Source: Acanthococcus lagerstroemiae
Lineage: Eukaryota > Arthropoda > Insecta > Hemiptera > Eriococcidae
Reading direction: 5' to 3'
Length of the DNA stretch: 64,000 nucleotides
NCBI GenBank assembly: GCA_031841125.1
Contig: CM063110.1
Coordinates: 21,385,626-21,449,625 of the forward strand
In this document: positions 42,975 through 55,210 of the stretch, one piece after another
How the letters are laid out: the number at the start of each line of letters is the position of its first letter
Position numbering within the stretch: the first letter of the stretch is position 1
Notes under the pieces: model-generated
Told to the model about the DNA's origin: nothing
Database searches by the model: none
What the model saw: only the letters and a program-made list of their open reading frames with translations
Program-made: the position numbers and the translations under genes

Positions 42975-43720
42975 CGGTTTCTTTTGTGCTCGAAAGGTTG
43001 TCAAAAAGTTGTAGAGTATGTCCATCTTTCGTCTTTTAAACGAGCCCTGTCCATCCCACTTATTTAGCCTCCTTATTGTTCTCATTTCATCTTGGTTATT
43101 TCTCAGTTTCTTTTTCATAATTTCTAGTTTTGTGTGAACCTTTTTTTTAATACCCAAAATTGATCGTTCTGTTATTTTGTGTAATTTTTATCTTATTCAG
43201 AAGTTTTTGGTTTAGTGGCCATGTTTGGCTTCCATATATTAATGTTGGGAGACACATATACCTACATTAAGAATTTCACTTCTTTGAGAGAGGGTAAAAG
43301 AGCCTTCAGAAATATTTTTAAGGGACCAATACTCTGAGCATGCTTTGTAATTCTTGCATTTATTTCTTTTTCTGTCCGATTATCAAAAGATATTAATTGG
43401 CCAAGATAAATGTTGCTTCTATTACAGCTTCTATTTTTAGATTGTCTTTTCTTACACTTTATTTCAAAGTTTCTGATTTGGTCAAAATTTTGGTTTTCTT
43501 CCATATTAATTATCAATTCTGTTTCATTTTCCAATTTATCTTTTTCATCAATTCTTCTTTTGTATTGGCAAAAAAGGGCAACATCTACTGCAAATCTCAA
43601 GTACGTGTATCTTCCATTAATATTTATCACATTTCCTCCCCAATTCATTTTCTTGCACATTTCTTGGAGAGCAGTCGTTCTAAGCATACAAGGGTAGGAA
43701 AAAAAATTAATAAGCACTTA
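42975..43720 (-). pseudogene. RTE/Jockey-like reverse transcriptase fragment
   Basis: The minus-strand frame (43717-43262) contains YLRFAVDVALFCQYKRR, where the catalytic A-D-D has become A-V-D, so the enzyme is dead. NIYLGQLISFDNRTEKEINA follows. Downstream on the minus strand, after a break near 43262, LPTLIYGSQTWPLNQKL appears, the thumb motif. Upstream, MNWGGNVININGRYTYLRF fits the segment before the catalytic site. The nearest relatives in the window are 51895-52740 and 2950-3720. Confidence 0.82.
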
Positions 43721-43772
43721 CAATAATGTGGATAAAGTGAAGTCAATCCGATTTCAATTCTTTCACTATTAT

Positions 43773-44337
43773 CAGGGTGTCTACCAAATACAGATTTGTG
43801 AAATTCATGACTTTTTTCATAGGCTCACAATACTCATGAAGGGTCCTAAAGTCCAAAAACAAAAACTAATTTTGACGTTTCAGTGATACTTATTCAATTT
43901 CTTCCTTTCGTAATATTTTGAAAGTTCACATTTAAAAATTCTTCCTTTTTTCTTTTTTTTTCGAGGAGGAAATGAAAATGAAATAATATTAATCAATGTA
44001 TTGTACTCGTAGGAATAAAGTCTAAGAAATGACTGAAAAGTAAACATATTTTTAAAACAGTATTTGGAAAATGAAAAATGAATGAAAAAAAAAACCAGAA
44101 TTATTATGATAGGTAATAATAATACACAACAATGACTTCAGATCCTCAAATAATCAACAGTTAGGCACACTATGCTACTGCTACCCTCGATTTTTCTTTT
44201 TCCAGAAGAATTTGGAAAGAATTTATCATTTTGGGGGAAAAGCAAATTAAATATATAACTACTGAATTTATGACTTTTTCGTGAGTTTCATGACCACTGA
44301 CTTCAATTCACGATTTTCATAACTGGTAGACATCCTG
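43773..44337. mobile_element. hAT-type MITE (565 bp), CAGGGTGTCTACC family
   Basis: CAGGGTGTCTACCAAATAC at the left and the matching inverted GGTAGACATCCTG at the right are the ends. The ATTCATGACTTTTTCA motif also recurs inverted or repeated inside. Flanks ACTATTAT (43765-43772) and ATTATTGT (44338-44345) agree at 6 of 8. No coding potential. Confidence 0.78.
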
Positions 44338-44345
44338 ATTATTGT

Positions 44346-45040
44346 TCGAGTCAATTATATAATCATAATTTCTGATAGCCCTGGTGCATCGAGTACGATT
44401 AAATGAAAAGCCTTTGCTTCGCTTTCCTTGATTGAGATATCAGAAAAGGAGTGAAGATACAGAAAAAAGTTCTGAGTTGAAATTTTCCACAGCTCAAAAA
44501 TAAAGGTCTGCTTTGAATCTTATCCAAAACTGCTAGTGACAAGCAAACTAAAACGTTTTATACAATTTCAAATTTTTTCATATTCCAATTTGCTGACTAA
44601 AAATGTGTTTACCTTTGATCTCGATCTCATCCTAATTGATTAAAATTAAGAAGATAAATAAATAGTTTTCCTTTCTCTTACTGAGATAGTGATACAGAAA
44701 GAGAAGAAAATTTTTAAGTATCGGCTTGCAAATAAAACAAGAGGAGCATGGTTTGATGCTCTGAATATAACATGACAGTAACACCAGTATCTTGACCTTA
44801 TTCAGGTGGAACGAAACCAGCAAAGAAAGTTTTGAATTTAGGCCCTCTGTGAAGCTGTAGGAGCAGGATTTATACTTGAAAAATTAGATAAGCGCCCCCC
44901 CCCCCCAGAAAACCAGAAATATGTGATTAAAGTTATTACATGTTAGTTTATCAAGTTTGGCAGGTCACAGCCCTTTGTGGCAACATCAGGGTATGAGTTA
45001 CAATCAAAATAATATCTAAAACGAATTTAGGGACCTAACC
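44346..45040. other. No feature recognised
   Basis: AT-rich non-coding sequence with a C-run at about 44896-44907. Confidence 0.4.
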
Positions 45041-45196
45041 ATAAGCGCAAATAGCCGACCTTGTGTAGGGGGTGGGGCAACAAGAACAAAATACCGCTGA
45101 GAATTCTTTCGCTTGTATAAATTTTGTTTCTTTTGGTGACTTTAAGAGGAATTGAAGGGGAATAGTCCTCTAAGCCCTTCATTTATTTGCGCCTAT
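45041..45196. mobile_element. Short MITE (156 bp) with ATAAGCGCAAATAGCC ends
   Basis: ATAAGCGCAAATAG at the left is mirrored by TTATTTGCGCCTAT at the right. A 20-bp partial copy of the left end occurs at about 56739-56758. A flanking match CCTAACC / CCCAACC is suggestive only. Confidence 0.55.
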
Positions 45197-46225
45197 CCAC
45201 CCAACCCCCTCTCAAGATATAAAAAAAACTAATTTTGCTCATTTATAAATATTTATAAATGAAAATAACTACGATAATCAAACTATCAAGTTAATTACAA
45301 GTACAGCTGCAATTAAAACCTTATTCACATAGGGCCACGGAAAAATTTCAGTATCTTTCAATGAAATTTTGCACACTTTATTTTTATCCCGAAACACAAC
45401 TTTTTCGTCCTATGACTTCCGAATTCCATTTTTATTCATTTTCATAGTTTTCGTTCCACCCTAATGACCAAGTAAATATCTGTTTTGGACGGGTTTTCAT
45501 GTTTTCCATCCTTGGGACAAAGTCTGAAATTTAACATTTTGATACTGACCAACTTAAAGAAGCAAAACTTCAGCAATATGTCGAGTGCATTTTAGTGGCA
45601 TAATCCTAAAGTATACCGCAAAGTAATAATATTATTTTATATAAACCTCCTGAATCGAGCATGGAGGTCAGGGACATAGTACATCAAATTCATTAAGGGG
45701 ACAAGAATTCAAAATATTCCAACTGTTATAGCGATAAAATCTTAAGTTTCCCAACTCCTAAACAAAAAAAAGCACAAAAAATAATTCATAAGATGGGTAA
45801 ATTTCCCAACTCAGAACCAGAAATTACCAATTTGCCAACTGTGAAAGATGATTGAGGCAACCCCGCTGTACCATGTCTCCCATAGTTCCGACCCCAGTGG
45901 CGGTGTATTGAATATGTGCACCACTTCTACAGGTATATTAGGAAAAAAATCAACCCTTTCATGATATTCTCAACTCTTACACACGTCCCTTATAAGTAAT
46001 GGACGTCGCCTTAGCTATTCGGACCTACAAATCATTTAGGCCATACCAAATTTGGGGTCAAAACCCAAAACTTTTTAATAACGACAAAGTACTACCAAAG
46101 GCCAAACGATCCGCAAAGCATTCCGGAAAAAAAAAATTTTGAAGCACCCTACTATATAAACTTGTAATACATTCTTATAGATGTTAAGTTGTAATGTTTT
46201 ATGACTTACAAAACTCCTGAACTAG
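45197..46225. other. Non-coding, with one possible hAT left end
   Basis: CAGTGGCGGTGTATTGAATA at 45896 resembles a hAT left end but no right partner was found. The rest is AT-rich and unremarkable. Confidence 0.35.
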
Positions 46226-46261
46226 GGAAAAAGCTTTTTTGGTCATACACAAACCGGATTT

Positions 46262-46420
46262 ATGCAGAGGTTCAACGACACTGAGGCCAGGGAATGTAAA
46301 TTGGAAAATGATACTGAAATAATGAAGTTCAAAAGAGGAAACAGAAAAGACAAAGAGAGAAGAATGACTGTGCGAAATCAGATTGAAACTTTTCTAGGGG
46401 AAGAGTGCCCTTTTCAATAA
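46262..46420 (+). other. Short open frame of unknown origin (52 codons)
   Basis: The frame is open from 46226, just after CTGAACTAG (a possible splice acceptor), with an ATG at 46262 and a TAA at 46418-46420. The translation is charged and non-repetitive (ENDTEIMKFKRGNRKDKERR, then RNQIETFLGEECPFQ). CAATAAA overlaps the stop codon and could serve as a polyadenylation signal. It may be the last exon of a gene or of a retroposed copy. I recognise no family; chance is a real alternative. Confidence 0.25.
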
Positions 46421-46479
46421 ACAGTCTACCCTGGTTCAATTATTTCTTGTTTTGTTTTTGCATTAGTGCGTTGCTCAAT

Positions 46480-46700
46480 TTTAGTCAGATTTAACGTTTG
46501 GTTATATCTATTAATCTTGATCATGTTTGATCATATTTGCTTTAAATTGTTTTCATTGATCCTTATTAGTCACTTTTGATCAAATTTAGTTGTTTTTGGT
46601 ATTTTGTTTAGCTTCATTTACTTTTAGTCAAATTTGGTCGTATTTAAACGTATTTGATCATTTTTGGTAATTGTTATCATCCTTGAGAATGTAACGGATA
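46480..46700 (+). repeat. Degenerate TTTGATCATATTTAGT-type tandem repeat
   Basis: Units of about 20 bp resembling TTTTTGATCAAATTTGGTCG recur with heavy divergence; a few more occur near 47060-47150. No coding signal. Confidence 0.55.
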
Positions 46701-46709
46701 CATTTGTTT

Positions 46710-48829
46710 CTGTTCGTTTTTGATTAGCTTTGTTGTGCGACCACTTTTCCTGAGGACTCAGGCGACTTAGAATTCAGGTAACAATTCAGACCTATAAATT
46801 TCAAGAAACGAGATCACGAAAGAGAAAAACCTTTTTTTCTTTAATTTTTATCTCTGAATTTGGGAAATGAATCCTTCCGCGGAGCAAATCGTTGGCACGG
46901 GAGGAGAAGTACTTCCCATGACATTACAACCAGTTTTTAACCCTGTTTAAATTTTTTTTAACATGATTATTTCTATCAGATATCTAGGAACAAAAATTAT
47001 AGAATTTCCTTTTAATTTAATTAATTTAATTATAATAATTATATTTTTTTATGTCATTTAGTCGTTTCTTACAATTTTTAGCTCAAGTTCCAGTTGATGT
47101 TTTCGGGTAATTTTCGTTTGATTTAATCGTTTTTAATCTAACAACAGAGCACAAAGGGCAGAAACTGCAGATATAAACTGAAAAGTGACGGGCAGGAAAG
47201 GGGGGAAAAGAAAAAAGAAAGAAAAACATCAGAGACAATAAATTAGAAACAACGTCCTACTTCTTTCTTACTTTCTTTTGTTGATTAATATGACCGTTTA
47301 GGGATTTACCAAAGCGACTACTCCAAGGGAGAAGAAAACTTAATTTTGCCCAACATTTTCAAAATTGACATGCAAAATGAAAAAACTCAACATTTTGGAA
47401 ATTTTGCCGCCCGCCGAAATCCGATTTAAGTAATTGAGAATAGGTTTTACTAAATTTCCCAACCCTGAAAAACGCTCGGACGGAAGGCTTTCTGTTTACC
47501 CCATCGGCCGTTCCTGAAACATTCATTTTGTAATAAAGGAAAATAGAATTTGTATTTCCCCTTCCCTTATAAAAATTGTATCAGTACGCCCTTGATTCGG
47601 TGTGTTTTCGATGATTAAGCAATTCTTCAGTCAGTACACTCGAAGTAGGATGGTGTTAGTCCCCCATAACAATGTTCCATCATCGCGGACTACAAATTAA
47701 GCTCGAGTTATTGACCCAGCGTGTTGCTCCTTTCCCCTCACCCACGCCTAATTTAAACTGTTGAAAAATAAACTGCGGGAAAATATCTTAACGTGAAATG
47801 AAGAAAATATTCGAGGTAACGTCCTCGATTTAATATTTTCCACGGTTTAATGTACAAAAAAAGTAAAATTTGCAAGGGGCTCCCTCGTTCTCTATTTTTC
47901 ATACTTTCCACGTAAAAAGGGATTCTAATTTTTGTCGCGATTCAACAGCACAGTGTTTGAACACAGAAAGGATCCCAAAATGGTTCCGAAAGAAAAAACG
48001 TGTAGGCCAGTGTAGTATCCAGTTCTTTGATTCGAAAAATATAAACCAGTATCGCACCCCTCCCCCATCTCATTTCTCTTGAATAAACCGCATAACAGTT
48101 CAAAATTCGTGATGAGTTTTAAAAACAGTCTTTGAATCTGTCTCATTATATCTTATTCAGTCTTAACGAACCACGGTGTGAGGTTGTCCTATCATGTAAG
48201 CTCATAATGAGATGTGATAATGGCAAATACATAAAGCCATTCTGGGTGGGGAATCCAAAATATGTGAGATTTGGATGATGTTCCCTAAAGTATTTGGATG
48301 ATTTTGACACTTTCAATACGGTAAATTAGTAAATGGATAAGAGAATTGCATACAATTTGTGCTATTCTCTTTCCTTATTAATGGTAGAAATACAAATACC
48401 ATCCAAGTGGTGTGCTATCAAATTTTTTCAAATCTCTCCAGATTTCGAACTTAATGTTTCCTAAAATACCAATAATTGGATTTAGCTTAATTTTTCATAA
48501 ATTAAAGTCAAAAACCTTTCCAACTCTCTGTGAACTTTGAAGAGAGTAATAATTTCCTTCAGAAAGAAATAGTATTTTGAAGATTGATAGCAAGTTTGGA
48601 AAAATTGATGGGAGTAAAAATTAGCACAGGTGGTCGAAAATTATATTAATCAACATTCTGAAAATCTCCACCAATGTGAATCTTTGTCCTTCAGAGCAGA
48701 CAAGACAGCAACCAAAAATCAAACTAACTCATTATATTTTACTGTTTTTTTTAATCGAATGTATCAAATAGCATGGTTACTCAAACTTTCTCACAGAATA
48801 CGATGCAAAAAAGTTTTGGAAGCGGCATG
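46710..48829. other. No gene recognised
   Basis: AT-rich sequence with short frames only. A 70-codon frame at 47870-48082 resembles nothing I know. Confidence 0.4.
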
Positions 48830-48842
48830 CACCCAAGTCTGA

Positions 48843-48926
48843 TACCCTCTGATCACTGATGCGATACTCCGCGGTGTCTGGGTAGCCACCCCGGCGTGCA
48901 TGCACCGCCATATGCTCCACCAAACA
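48843..48926 (+). mobile_element. 84-bp retroposed short element with 13-bp duplication
   Basis: The unit (GATCACTGATGCGATACTC through CACCGCCATATGCTCCACCA) is flanked by the perfect direct duplication CACCCAAGTCTGA (48830-48842 and 48927-48939). Related units stand at 5323-5416 and 14838-14918. A duplication of this length suggests target-primed insertion, as for SINEs, yet there is no A-rich tail and no A or B box. Confidence 0.75.
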
Positions 48927-48939
48927 CACCCAAGTCTGA

Positions 48940-49846
48940 GTCAATATTCGGTCCTTGAAGGATGAAGGACCTCTTAGGCTGATGAAGACTTTTAGTATGT
49001 TGATCAATACAGAAACTTGAGCACTTATCCGTTGAAGTTGTTCTTATTTTCGAAAAGTGGGAATCCTTTTCGAGCCACCCCTAATTTGGGTTTCGGTGTA
49101 GAAAAACAGTCTCCGTTAACGTACTTCCGATATTTATTATATTTTAAGGGTTGCTACCACAGGGTGACATTCAACACGTAATTTGCATAAGGGTTTGAGC
49201 TCGAATTAGAGAAAATTGAAAGCCGAAAAGAAAAAAGTATTAAAAATACAAATTTAGCTTAAAAAAATTAAAAGGGTCACTTCATAAAACCTCTCTGGAC
49301 CTTCTCGACTCTTCGTAAAGTGATTCAAGAATAGGGGAAGGAAAAATAATTCGAGTTGGGAGTTGATCTATAGATTTCTGAAATCGCTGAGTTCAATTTT
49401 GGAATTATTTTTTGAGTCTAATCCCTTCGAGTACCACTAAAGGGAGCTGAGCTTAAATAATAGTCGGTTCTCCAAGAATTAAATGTAAGACTTTATCGTT
49501 CGATAGCAATTTATAAAATGTAATAACCTAGGTAATAAAAATCAAAAATATTCTAATTGTGACTCTCTTTTTTATAATGAAGACGGAAAACAGAAATTTT
49601 TTACACCTTATGCATACTTGCAAATTATTATTTCTTTCTTGACCAAAAAATTCCTTCGCAAAATCTTGACAGAGAGCTGGCAAAGTCTCGGACATTATTC
49701 TGCAGAAAATTAGGCTAAATATGAATACAGGTATTTTGGGAAACATTAGGTTAAGAATTTGAAATGATTTCAAAAATTGTACAGAAATTTAAGAAAATGT
49801 TAAATTAAAAAGTATGATTTTGTACATTCAAATCTTCCCAACGAGT
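48940..49846. other. No feature recognised
   Basis: AT-rich non-coding DNA. Confidence 0.4.
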
Positions 49847-49854
49847 GTTCTTAC

Positions 49855-51034
49855 TAGTGGCGTCAAAAAAGTACGATAGTATCGATACTTTGACTGGAGT
49901 ATCGATACTATAATAATTTTTTTAATGCTATGACAATTTTGCACATTTAAATTAAATCGGTAATATTTTCTTCGTTGGTTCCTTCAAGTGTTTCATTATT
50001 CTAGTTTTTAGTCTCTCGAAGATCTGGTAGACAGAGTGAACAACGAGGGACAGAAATATGGACTGGAGATCAACGTGGCGAAAACGAAGTTAATGATAAT
50101 TAGCCGAAATGAACACCCAGAAGCTCATTTAATAATAGACGGCAAACATGTAGAACGAGTACGAGAATTCAAATATCTAGGAATGTATATAAGCGAGCAA
50201 CTAGAACCAGAAATTGAAACGAAGAGGAATAGCTACGCCAAATGCAACATTCGGGAAAATGAAAAGCTATCTTACCAACACCATCAACTTGAAGAGAGGC
50301 AACGAATGCTTAAGTGTTACGTACACTCAGTGCTCCTGTATGGAACGGAACGATGACTTATACCGCGCAGACAATCCCACGAATGAAGCGTGTGAAAGTG
50401 GTTTAAGATATGCTCGGATACGTGGATAGGAAGTGACAAAGTGGAATACTGAAAAAGGCGATGCTGAACGGACTTTTGAGACGGAAAAAGAAATCATTAT
50501 CTGGATGATATGAAGAACCAAAATACGAACTCCTCGCTTAAAAAGGGAAAATAGAAGACGAGGGGAAACAAGAAAATATGTGCTGAACAACATCAGGAAA
50601 TGGACGGGAATAAAGTCTGCCGCGATCTGATGGCGCACTGAGATCGTATGTGCAAATCAACTATATAATCATATAATAATTAATAGGTAAATGTTGTTGT
50701 TTGATCCATCATGTCTACCCAGATTGTAAGCAACAAAAATCTTATATGGTAATTTATTTAAATTTTCATATTTAAAAAAAAAATTGATTCGTTCTCGTTA
50801 GTTCCTTCGCGTATTCTAGTTTTTAGTTTATAATTCTTACCATTTTACCTCACGGTTTTGAACCAAAAAATTAAATTTTATGAAGCAAGAAATAGATTAC
50901 TAGATGATTTTGATTCTTCAGTTTTTTTTTTTCAAAATCTTTTGACTTTGCCTGGCAAGGTGAACTTATCGATACTTTTGAACACTCAATCGATACTAAT
51001 CGATACATTTTTTATTCGATACTTGACGCCCCTA
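49855..51034. mobile_element. hAT-type element with TATCGATA-rich ends, carrying a LINE fragment
   Basis: The left end TAGTGGCGTCAAAAAAGTAC and the right end ACTTGACGCCCCTA are inverted repeats. Both are followed inward by several TATCGATAC motifs. Flanks GTTCTTAC (49847-49854) and TTTTTTAC (51035-51042) agree at 6 of 8. The central part is an inserted RT fragment (about 50011-50785); without it the hAT element would be about 380 bp. Confidence 0.78.
50011..50785 (+). pseudogene. Non-LTR reverse transcriptase fragment nested in a hAT element
   Basis: The frame from about 50011 encodes EDLVDRVNNEGQKYGLEINV, AKTKLMIISR and then VREFKYLGMYISEQLEPEIE, with YVHSVLLYGTER at its end. This is the segment after YADD in arthropod endonuclease-RTs. 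Frameshifts follow, and the 3' end is A-rich near 50773-50782. The flanking text TTCCTTC...ATTCTAGTTTTTAG appears on both sides (about 49979-50010 and 50802-50831), suggesting a long target-site duplication with later indels. The catalytic aspartates are upstream and missing. Confidence 0.8.
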
Positions 51035-51310
51035 TTTTTTACACCTGTAGTTCGATTATTCCACGAGATACAGCGAGCATTTCATTGTATAACAGGAAAA
51101 TACCAATTTTACAAAAACATCGAAAACTCGAAAACGAATGGATATTTTGCCATATTGTGGCGGATCTAGGGAGTAATAGAAACTTCAGCCCTCTCTCCCT
51201 CCGAGTCATCGAGCTCACACTAAATATTATGATATTCAAATCAAAATACAATTTTCAGAGTGCTCTGAACAGGGAAGGGAATTTTTCAGATCAAAAATTG
51301 CATTCTCCTA

Positions 51311-51570
51311 TTGAGGACACCACTTCCAAAATGTGCTAACTGCCTTTTTGGACAAATTGAATTAGCAGCGCCATAAATATAGTTGTCAAGGGTGGTCCCC
51401 ATCACCCTACAAAATCGTACCAAAGAAAACATCAGCCCAAATCCATAGAGCTAGTTACCTCAATTCAGTGGGCAGTAATGATAACATGTGCAAAAGTTGC
51501 TACATTTTTCTCATCTTTTCTCGAAAATACCATTTTTGCAATTAGCACGTTTTGGAAGTGAGATCCTCAG
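51311..51570. mobile_element. MITE (260 bp) with about 33-bp inverted ends
   Basis: The left end TTGAGGACACCACTTCCAAA pairs with the right end TTTGGAAGTGAGATCCTCAG with few mismatches, extending inward to GTGCTAACTGC / GCAATTAGCAC. A related right end is near 10996-11031. No flanking duplication is clear. Confidence 0.7.
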
Positions 51571-51894
51571 TTTATTTTCGGTTTAAAATTTAGAAATTTT
51601 TCCATCTCTATGCACGCGAATAGTCAATTTTTTGTCGTTTCCATGAGGTGACCCCCTCCCTTTCGGCAATTTCTGGTACGTTTTCATTCTAAAAGCCATG
51701 ATTATTTCTCCCGATATTTTCTTCAAGCTAAGCCCCTTTCATAACGAAATCTTGGATCTACTTCTGGTTCTCCAAGCAAATTCGAAGAACAGCCTCAGGC
51801 CTTTCCAGCCAATTTGGTAAACTCGGAGAGATCGAGGGCCACGTCTGCTAAGCCTGGAAGTCCGGAAGAATTTTATGAAGCCTTGAAACTATTT
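51571..51894. other. No feature recognised
   Basis: Non-coding sequence between the MITE and the minus-strand LINE tail. Confidence 0.4.
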
Positions 51895-52740
51895 TTCTTC
51901 TTCTTTTATTATTTATTTACAGCATAATATTGGTTAACAAATTTTATTATTATATTTAACTTTTATCAGACTCTATTCCCCCAATATTGGCCCACTTCTG
52001 GGCAAATGCCGTTCCCCACCCTTCCATATTTTCCTCTCTCGAGTTTCTCTTTCCCATGTTGGTCCCCACTCATGAACTGTCTCCGTCTTGTTGTGGTCTT
52101 CCCCCGCCGTTGCGCTTTCCTTCCCTTGGTATCCAGTCCGAAATTTTCCTCCCCCATCTACCCTCTTGCCTAATTACATGTCCTGCATGTTTTGCTTTCA
52201 ACTTTTTGATCGTGTACCTTATGTTCTTTAGTCCTGATTTTCCCCTGATTTCCGTGTTTTTGATTTTGTCCCGCTTTTTGATTCCTAAAATACTTCTTTC
52301 CATTGCTTTTTGGGCAGTCTGAATTTTTTCCACACTGGCTTTTGTTGCCGCCCATGTATGACACCCGTATGTTAGTAATGGTAAGATACAACTCTCCCAG
52401 ATTTTGAATTTCAGTTTCTTCGCTATTTTCCCTTTATAGAATTCCTTTTTTGTCCAATAGTTTTTCCATCCTCCCTTTATTCTTTTGGACATTTCTTTTT
52501 TGTTCCCATTTTGAAATGAAATTGTTTGTCCTAAATATTCAGTCAGTCCTGCTATTTTGCTTTCGTTTATGAGGTCATTTGCCACATTTTGGAGTTTTTT
52601 TTTTTTTTACTTTCTGTTATAATTACAATGTCATCCGCGCATCTTAGGTTTGTCAGCCTTTCCCCATACATTTTTCCTCCCCGCTGTTTACAGTTAGGTT
52701 CCTAAAAATCTGTTCAACTACACAATTAAATAAGTTCGTG
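51895..52740 (-). pseudogene. RTE/Jockey-like retrotransposon ORF2, 3' part
   Basis: Read on the minus strand, LTNLRCADDIVIITES near 52660-52610 keeps an intact A-D-D catalytic core. After a frameshift at an A-run (about 52600) a 171-codon frame follows (52585-52070): ANDLINESKIAGLTEYLGQT, then KIWESCILPLLTYGCHTWAA, AMERSILGIKKRDKI and AGHVIRQEGRWGRKISDW. The tail near 51895-51960 is rich in A on the sense strand. This is the best-preserved LINE in the window, lacking the N-terminal endonuclease and fingers. Confidence 0.85.
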
Positions 52741-52749
52741 GATAGTCAT

Positions 52750-53160
52750 TCTACGCTCGTTTAAATCGAGTCTAAAAGAGTCTCCAGGATGGAATGTTAA
52801 AAAAGTCGTGAAAAATCTTGAAACAAGTTTAGAAAAGCTCTGGGGTTGGACCCGCTTGATGAGTTTCAAAAAGTCTGAAACGAATGTACGAGTAGAGTCT
52901 TAAACAGGTAACAATTAAAAAAAAAAAAAAAAGTCTTAGTAAGACCGAAAGAATTTTCAAAGAATTCCAAGAGTGTCTAATAAATTTAAAAGATTTTTCA
53001 AAAAATACTTCAATACGCCTAATATAGCCTTAAACGAGTTCGAAAGAGTATTAGAAGACTGAAACATTACTGCGAGAGTATTAAATAAGTTTTGCAGAGT
53101 CTTGAACAACGTGTGAGAGTCTCGAATTTATTTACCTGAGCTAGTAAGAGTCTAAGCACT
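52750..53160 (+). repeat. Degenerate AGAGTCTTAAACAAG-type tandem repeat
   Basis: Units of roughly 25-30 bp containing GAGTCTTAAA, GAGTCTGAAAC and GAAAGAGTATTAG-like text recur. An A-run is at about 52918-52932. A small patch of similar text is at about 14678-14770. Very diverged. Confidence 0.55.
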
Positions 53161-53164
53161 TAAT

Positions 53165-54400
53165 CTTCCAAAATGATCAGCTCATCGAGTGAAATTTGAA
53201 CATGAATATTAATTTTCAGCATTCAACAACATTTTATGTGAAAATGCAATTCTTGTTAGGGTTCTCGTCAGATTTCAGAAAACGATCCTTCGTGATCCGT
53301 CGTAGTACTCAAACAACAAAATTCAAAAACTTCGATCCCAGAAAAAGGGGTTAGAGCTCCACTCCTCACTTGTGCCCATCGTTTTATGCTATAAAAAAAA
53401 CCTCTCATGTAATAGGCACAAGGCCTCGCGAACGCCAACCCCGCCTTTGGACTACATCCGAATTCGACGATCGGCTTCAGATCACAACCCGTAAGAATGT
53501 GGACCGAGATACAGTCCGAAACCAGCGAGCAATTAAACGATCATCCGGTCCTAATTTCATATACCAGTTGCTTTATGCTGGGATCCAACATAGTACTTTT
53601 TTTGGTTAATCAATCAATCCGCAATTTCACACCCTTTCTCACAAAGTCATTGGCTGGAAATTCGATACGATGATAAGTTGCAGTCAATAACGCCCGAAGT
53701 TAATTTCTCGAACGCGATGGTTATAATTAATAAAAAAATAAATAATTACGGCGCGAGCGAAACCGGCCGATATCCATCGAGCGTGTGAATTGTGCGCCGG
53801 ATCGCCGGATAATTACCGGCTTCGCCGGCGGCCAGAAAGCGCCTGGCCGCGCCGCGTCGGAGAAATAGAATACGCGCGCTTTCGAAGGCGATTCCGGCGG
53901 GAAAAACGGGCGCGATGCCGCAACGGGTGACCGTGCATGGCCGACATTGGGAAACCCTGTTCGGCGGAAAAGCTATATAGAAAACATTGAGCGAACTATA
54001 ACTGGCAGAAACGACGGTTTTTCTTCTTTACAACCCTTTTTCTACAGAAATGCCAACTCGGCGATAATGAAAATTTAACCCTTTCCATTTTGCACTTTAA
54101 ATCTTCATTTAATTTATTTTTATAACGGCATTAATTTCTTTGACCAGTATTTCACGTTTTTAAATGTTCAAAAAAGAAACGTATTATTTTCTCTCGTTTA
54201 ATTACCCTGCTGCCCCGTCGCCGTTCCGTTTACAACTGTTTTACATTTGTACCTTTTTGTGAGAATTTTAATTAAAAATAAAGAAAATATTTGAAAAGAA
54301 ATTACTATCCGTCATGCGCGGTTCTGTTTTGGGAGCTTTTTTCTGTCTGTTTTAGCTTTTTTCCCCTTTTTTTATTTTTATTTATTTAAATTTCATTCCT
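53165..54400. other. Non-coding, with a CpG-rich island
   Basis: About 53640-54250 contains a CpG-rich block (GCGCCGGATCGCCGG, GGCTTCGCCGGCGGCC) unlike the surrounding AT-rich DNA. No open frame of note crosses it. A short self-complementary stretch CCGGCTTCGCCGG is present near 53816-53828. This is probably unique host DNA. Confidence 0.35.
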
Positions 54401-54419
54401 GGGTTTCAAAATATTGGAA

Positions 54420-55210
54420 TTATTTCGAGCCGCCAGATGGCCGGACTGAAAGGGTCTTAAATCCATTTCGGTGTCGTGGCTTTGTAAAGCGCTGATTTGA
54501 TAGTCGCCTGCTGCGGTTATAGAACTTTCGAAACCTTTACAGCTACGTTTTCCACCTGACTGGAATTCTTTGATAATTCCGAACACTACTGAAGTTAAAG
54601 GGTTACAAATTTGAGAACTCAAAATGGTCATTGTCAGAGTTATAATTTCGGGGGAGTACAAAATCTGGAGAGTCCACGATTCTAAGGACTCGGAATTTAA
54701 GGATTCCTCGTTTGTAGGGTTTACAAGTGGTATTATATTACACCATTAACTTGATCTAGGGTACAATTTCCAAGTGTTCACAAAGTTGAGGGTTAACAAT
54801 TTTGATAGCATGTACAATTTCTTGGTTTCATCACTTCTAAAGCTTACCAAGCATTATCAGGATGTAAAGGAACTACAATAACCTGTGTCGACAGTTCCGA
54901 AGATTCACAATTTTAAGGGTATATTATTCCTACGGTTCATTATTATCGTGGTCTAGGTCAGGGACAAGTAAGATCATTTGACTTCAAGGTCACAAAGCTC
55001 GGGAGCTGAGAACCATTAAATTGTTGATTTAAATGGTCGTGATCTCTTACCTGAATTCTAGGCGATTTCAAGGTCATAGTATATGATCAAAAGATCGCGA
55101 AAATGGTCTCAATCCAAATGACTGCAGACTCCTGAAGTGTTCCAGCTTTCTTGCGGACCGGTCGTGGCGAAACATTCTAAAATTACAAGAGCAGAAATTG
55201 GAAAGTTAGA
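54420..55210 (+). repeat. Very degenerate short-period repetitive sequence
   Basis: Phrases such as GGGTTTACAA, GGGTTAACAATTTT, GGGTACAATTTCC and AAGGTCACAAAG recur at irregular intervals of about 25-40 bp. This may be a decayed minisatellite; the evidence is by eye only. Confidence 0.35.
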
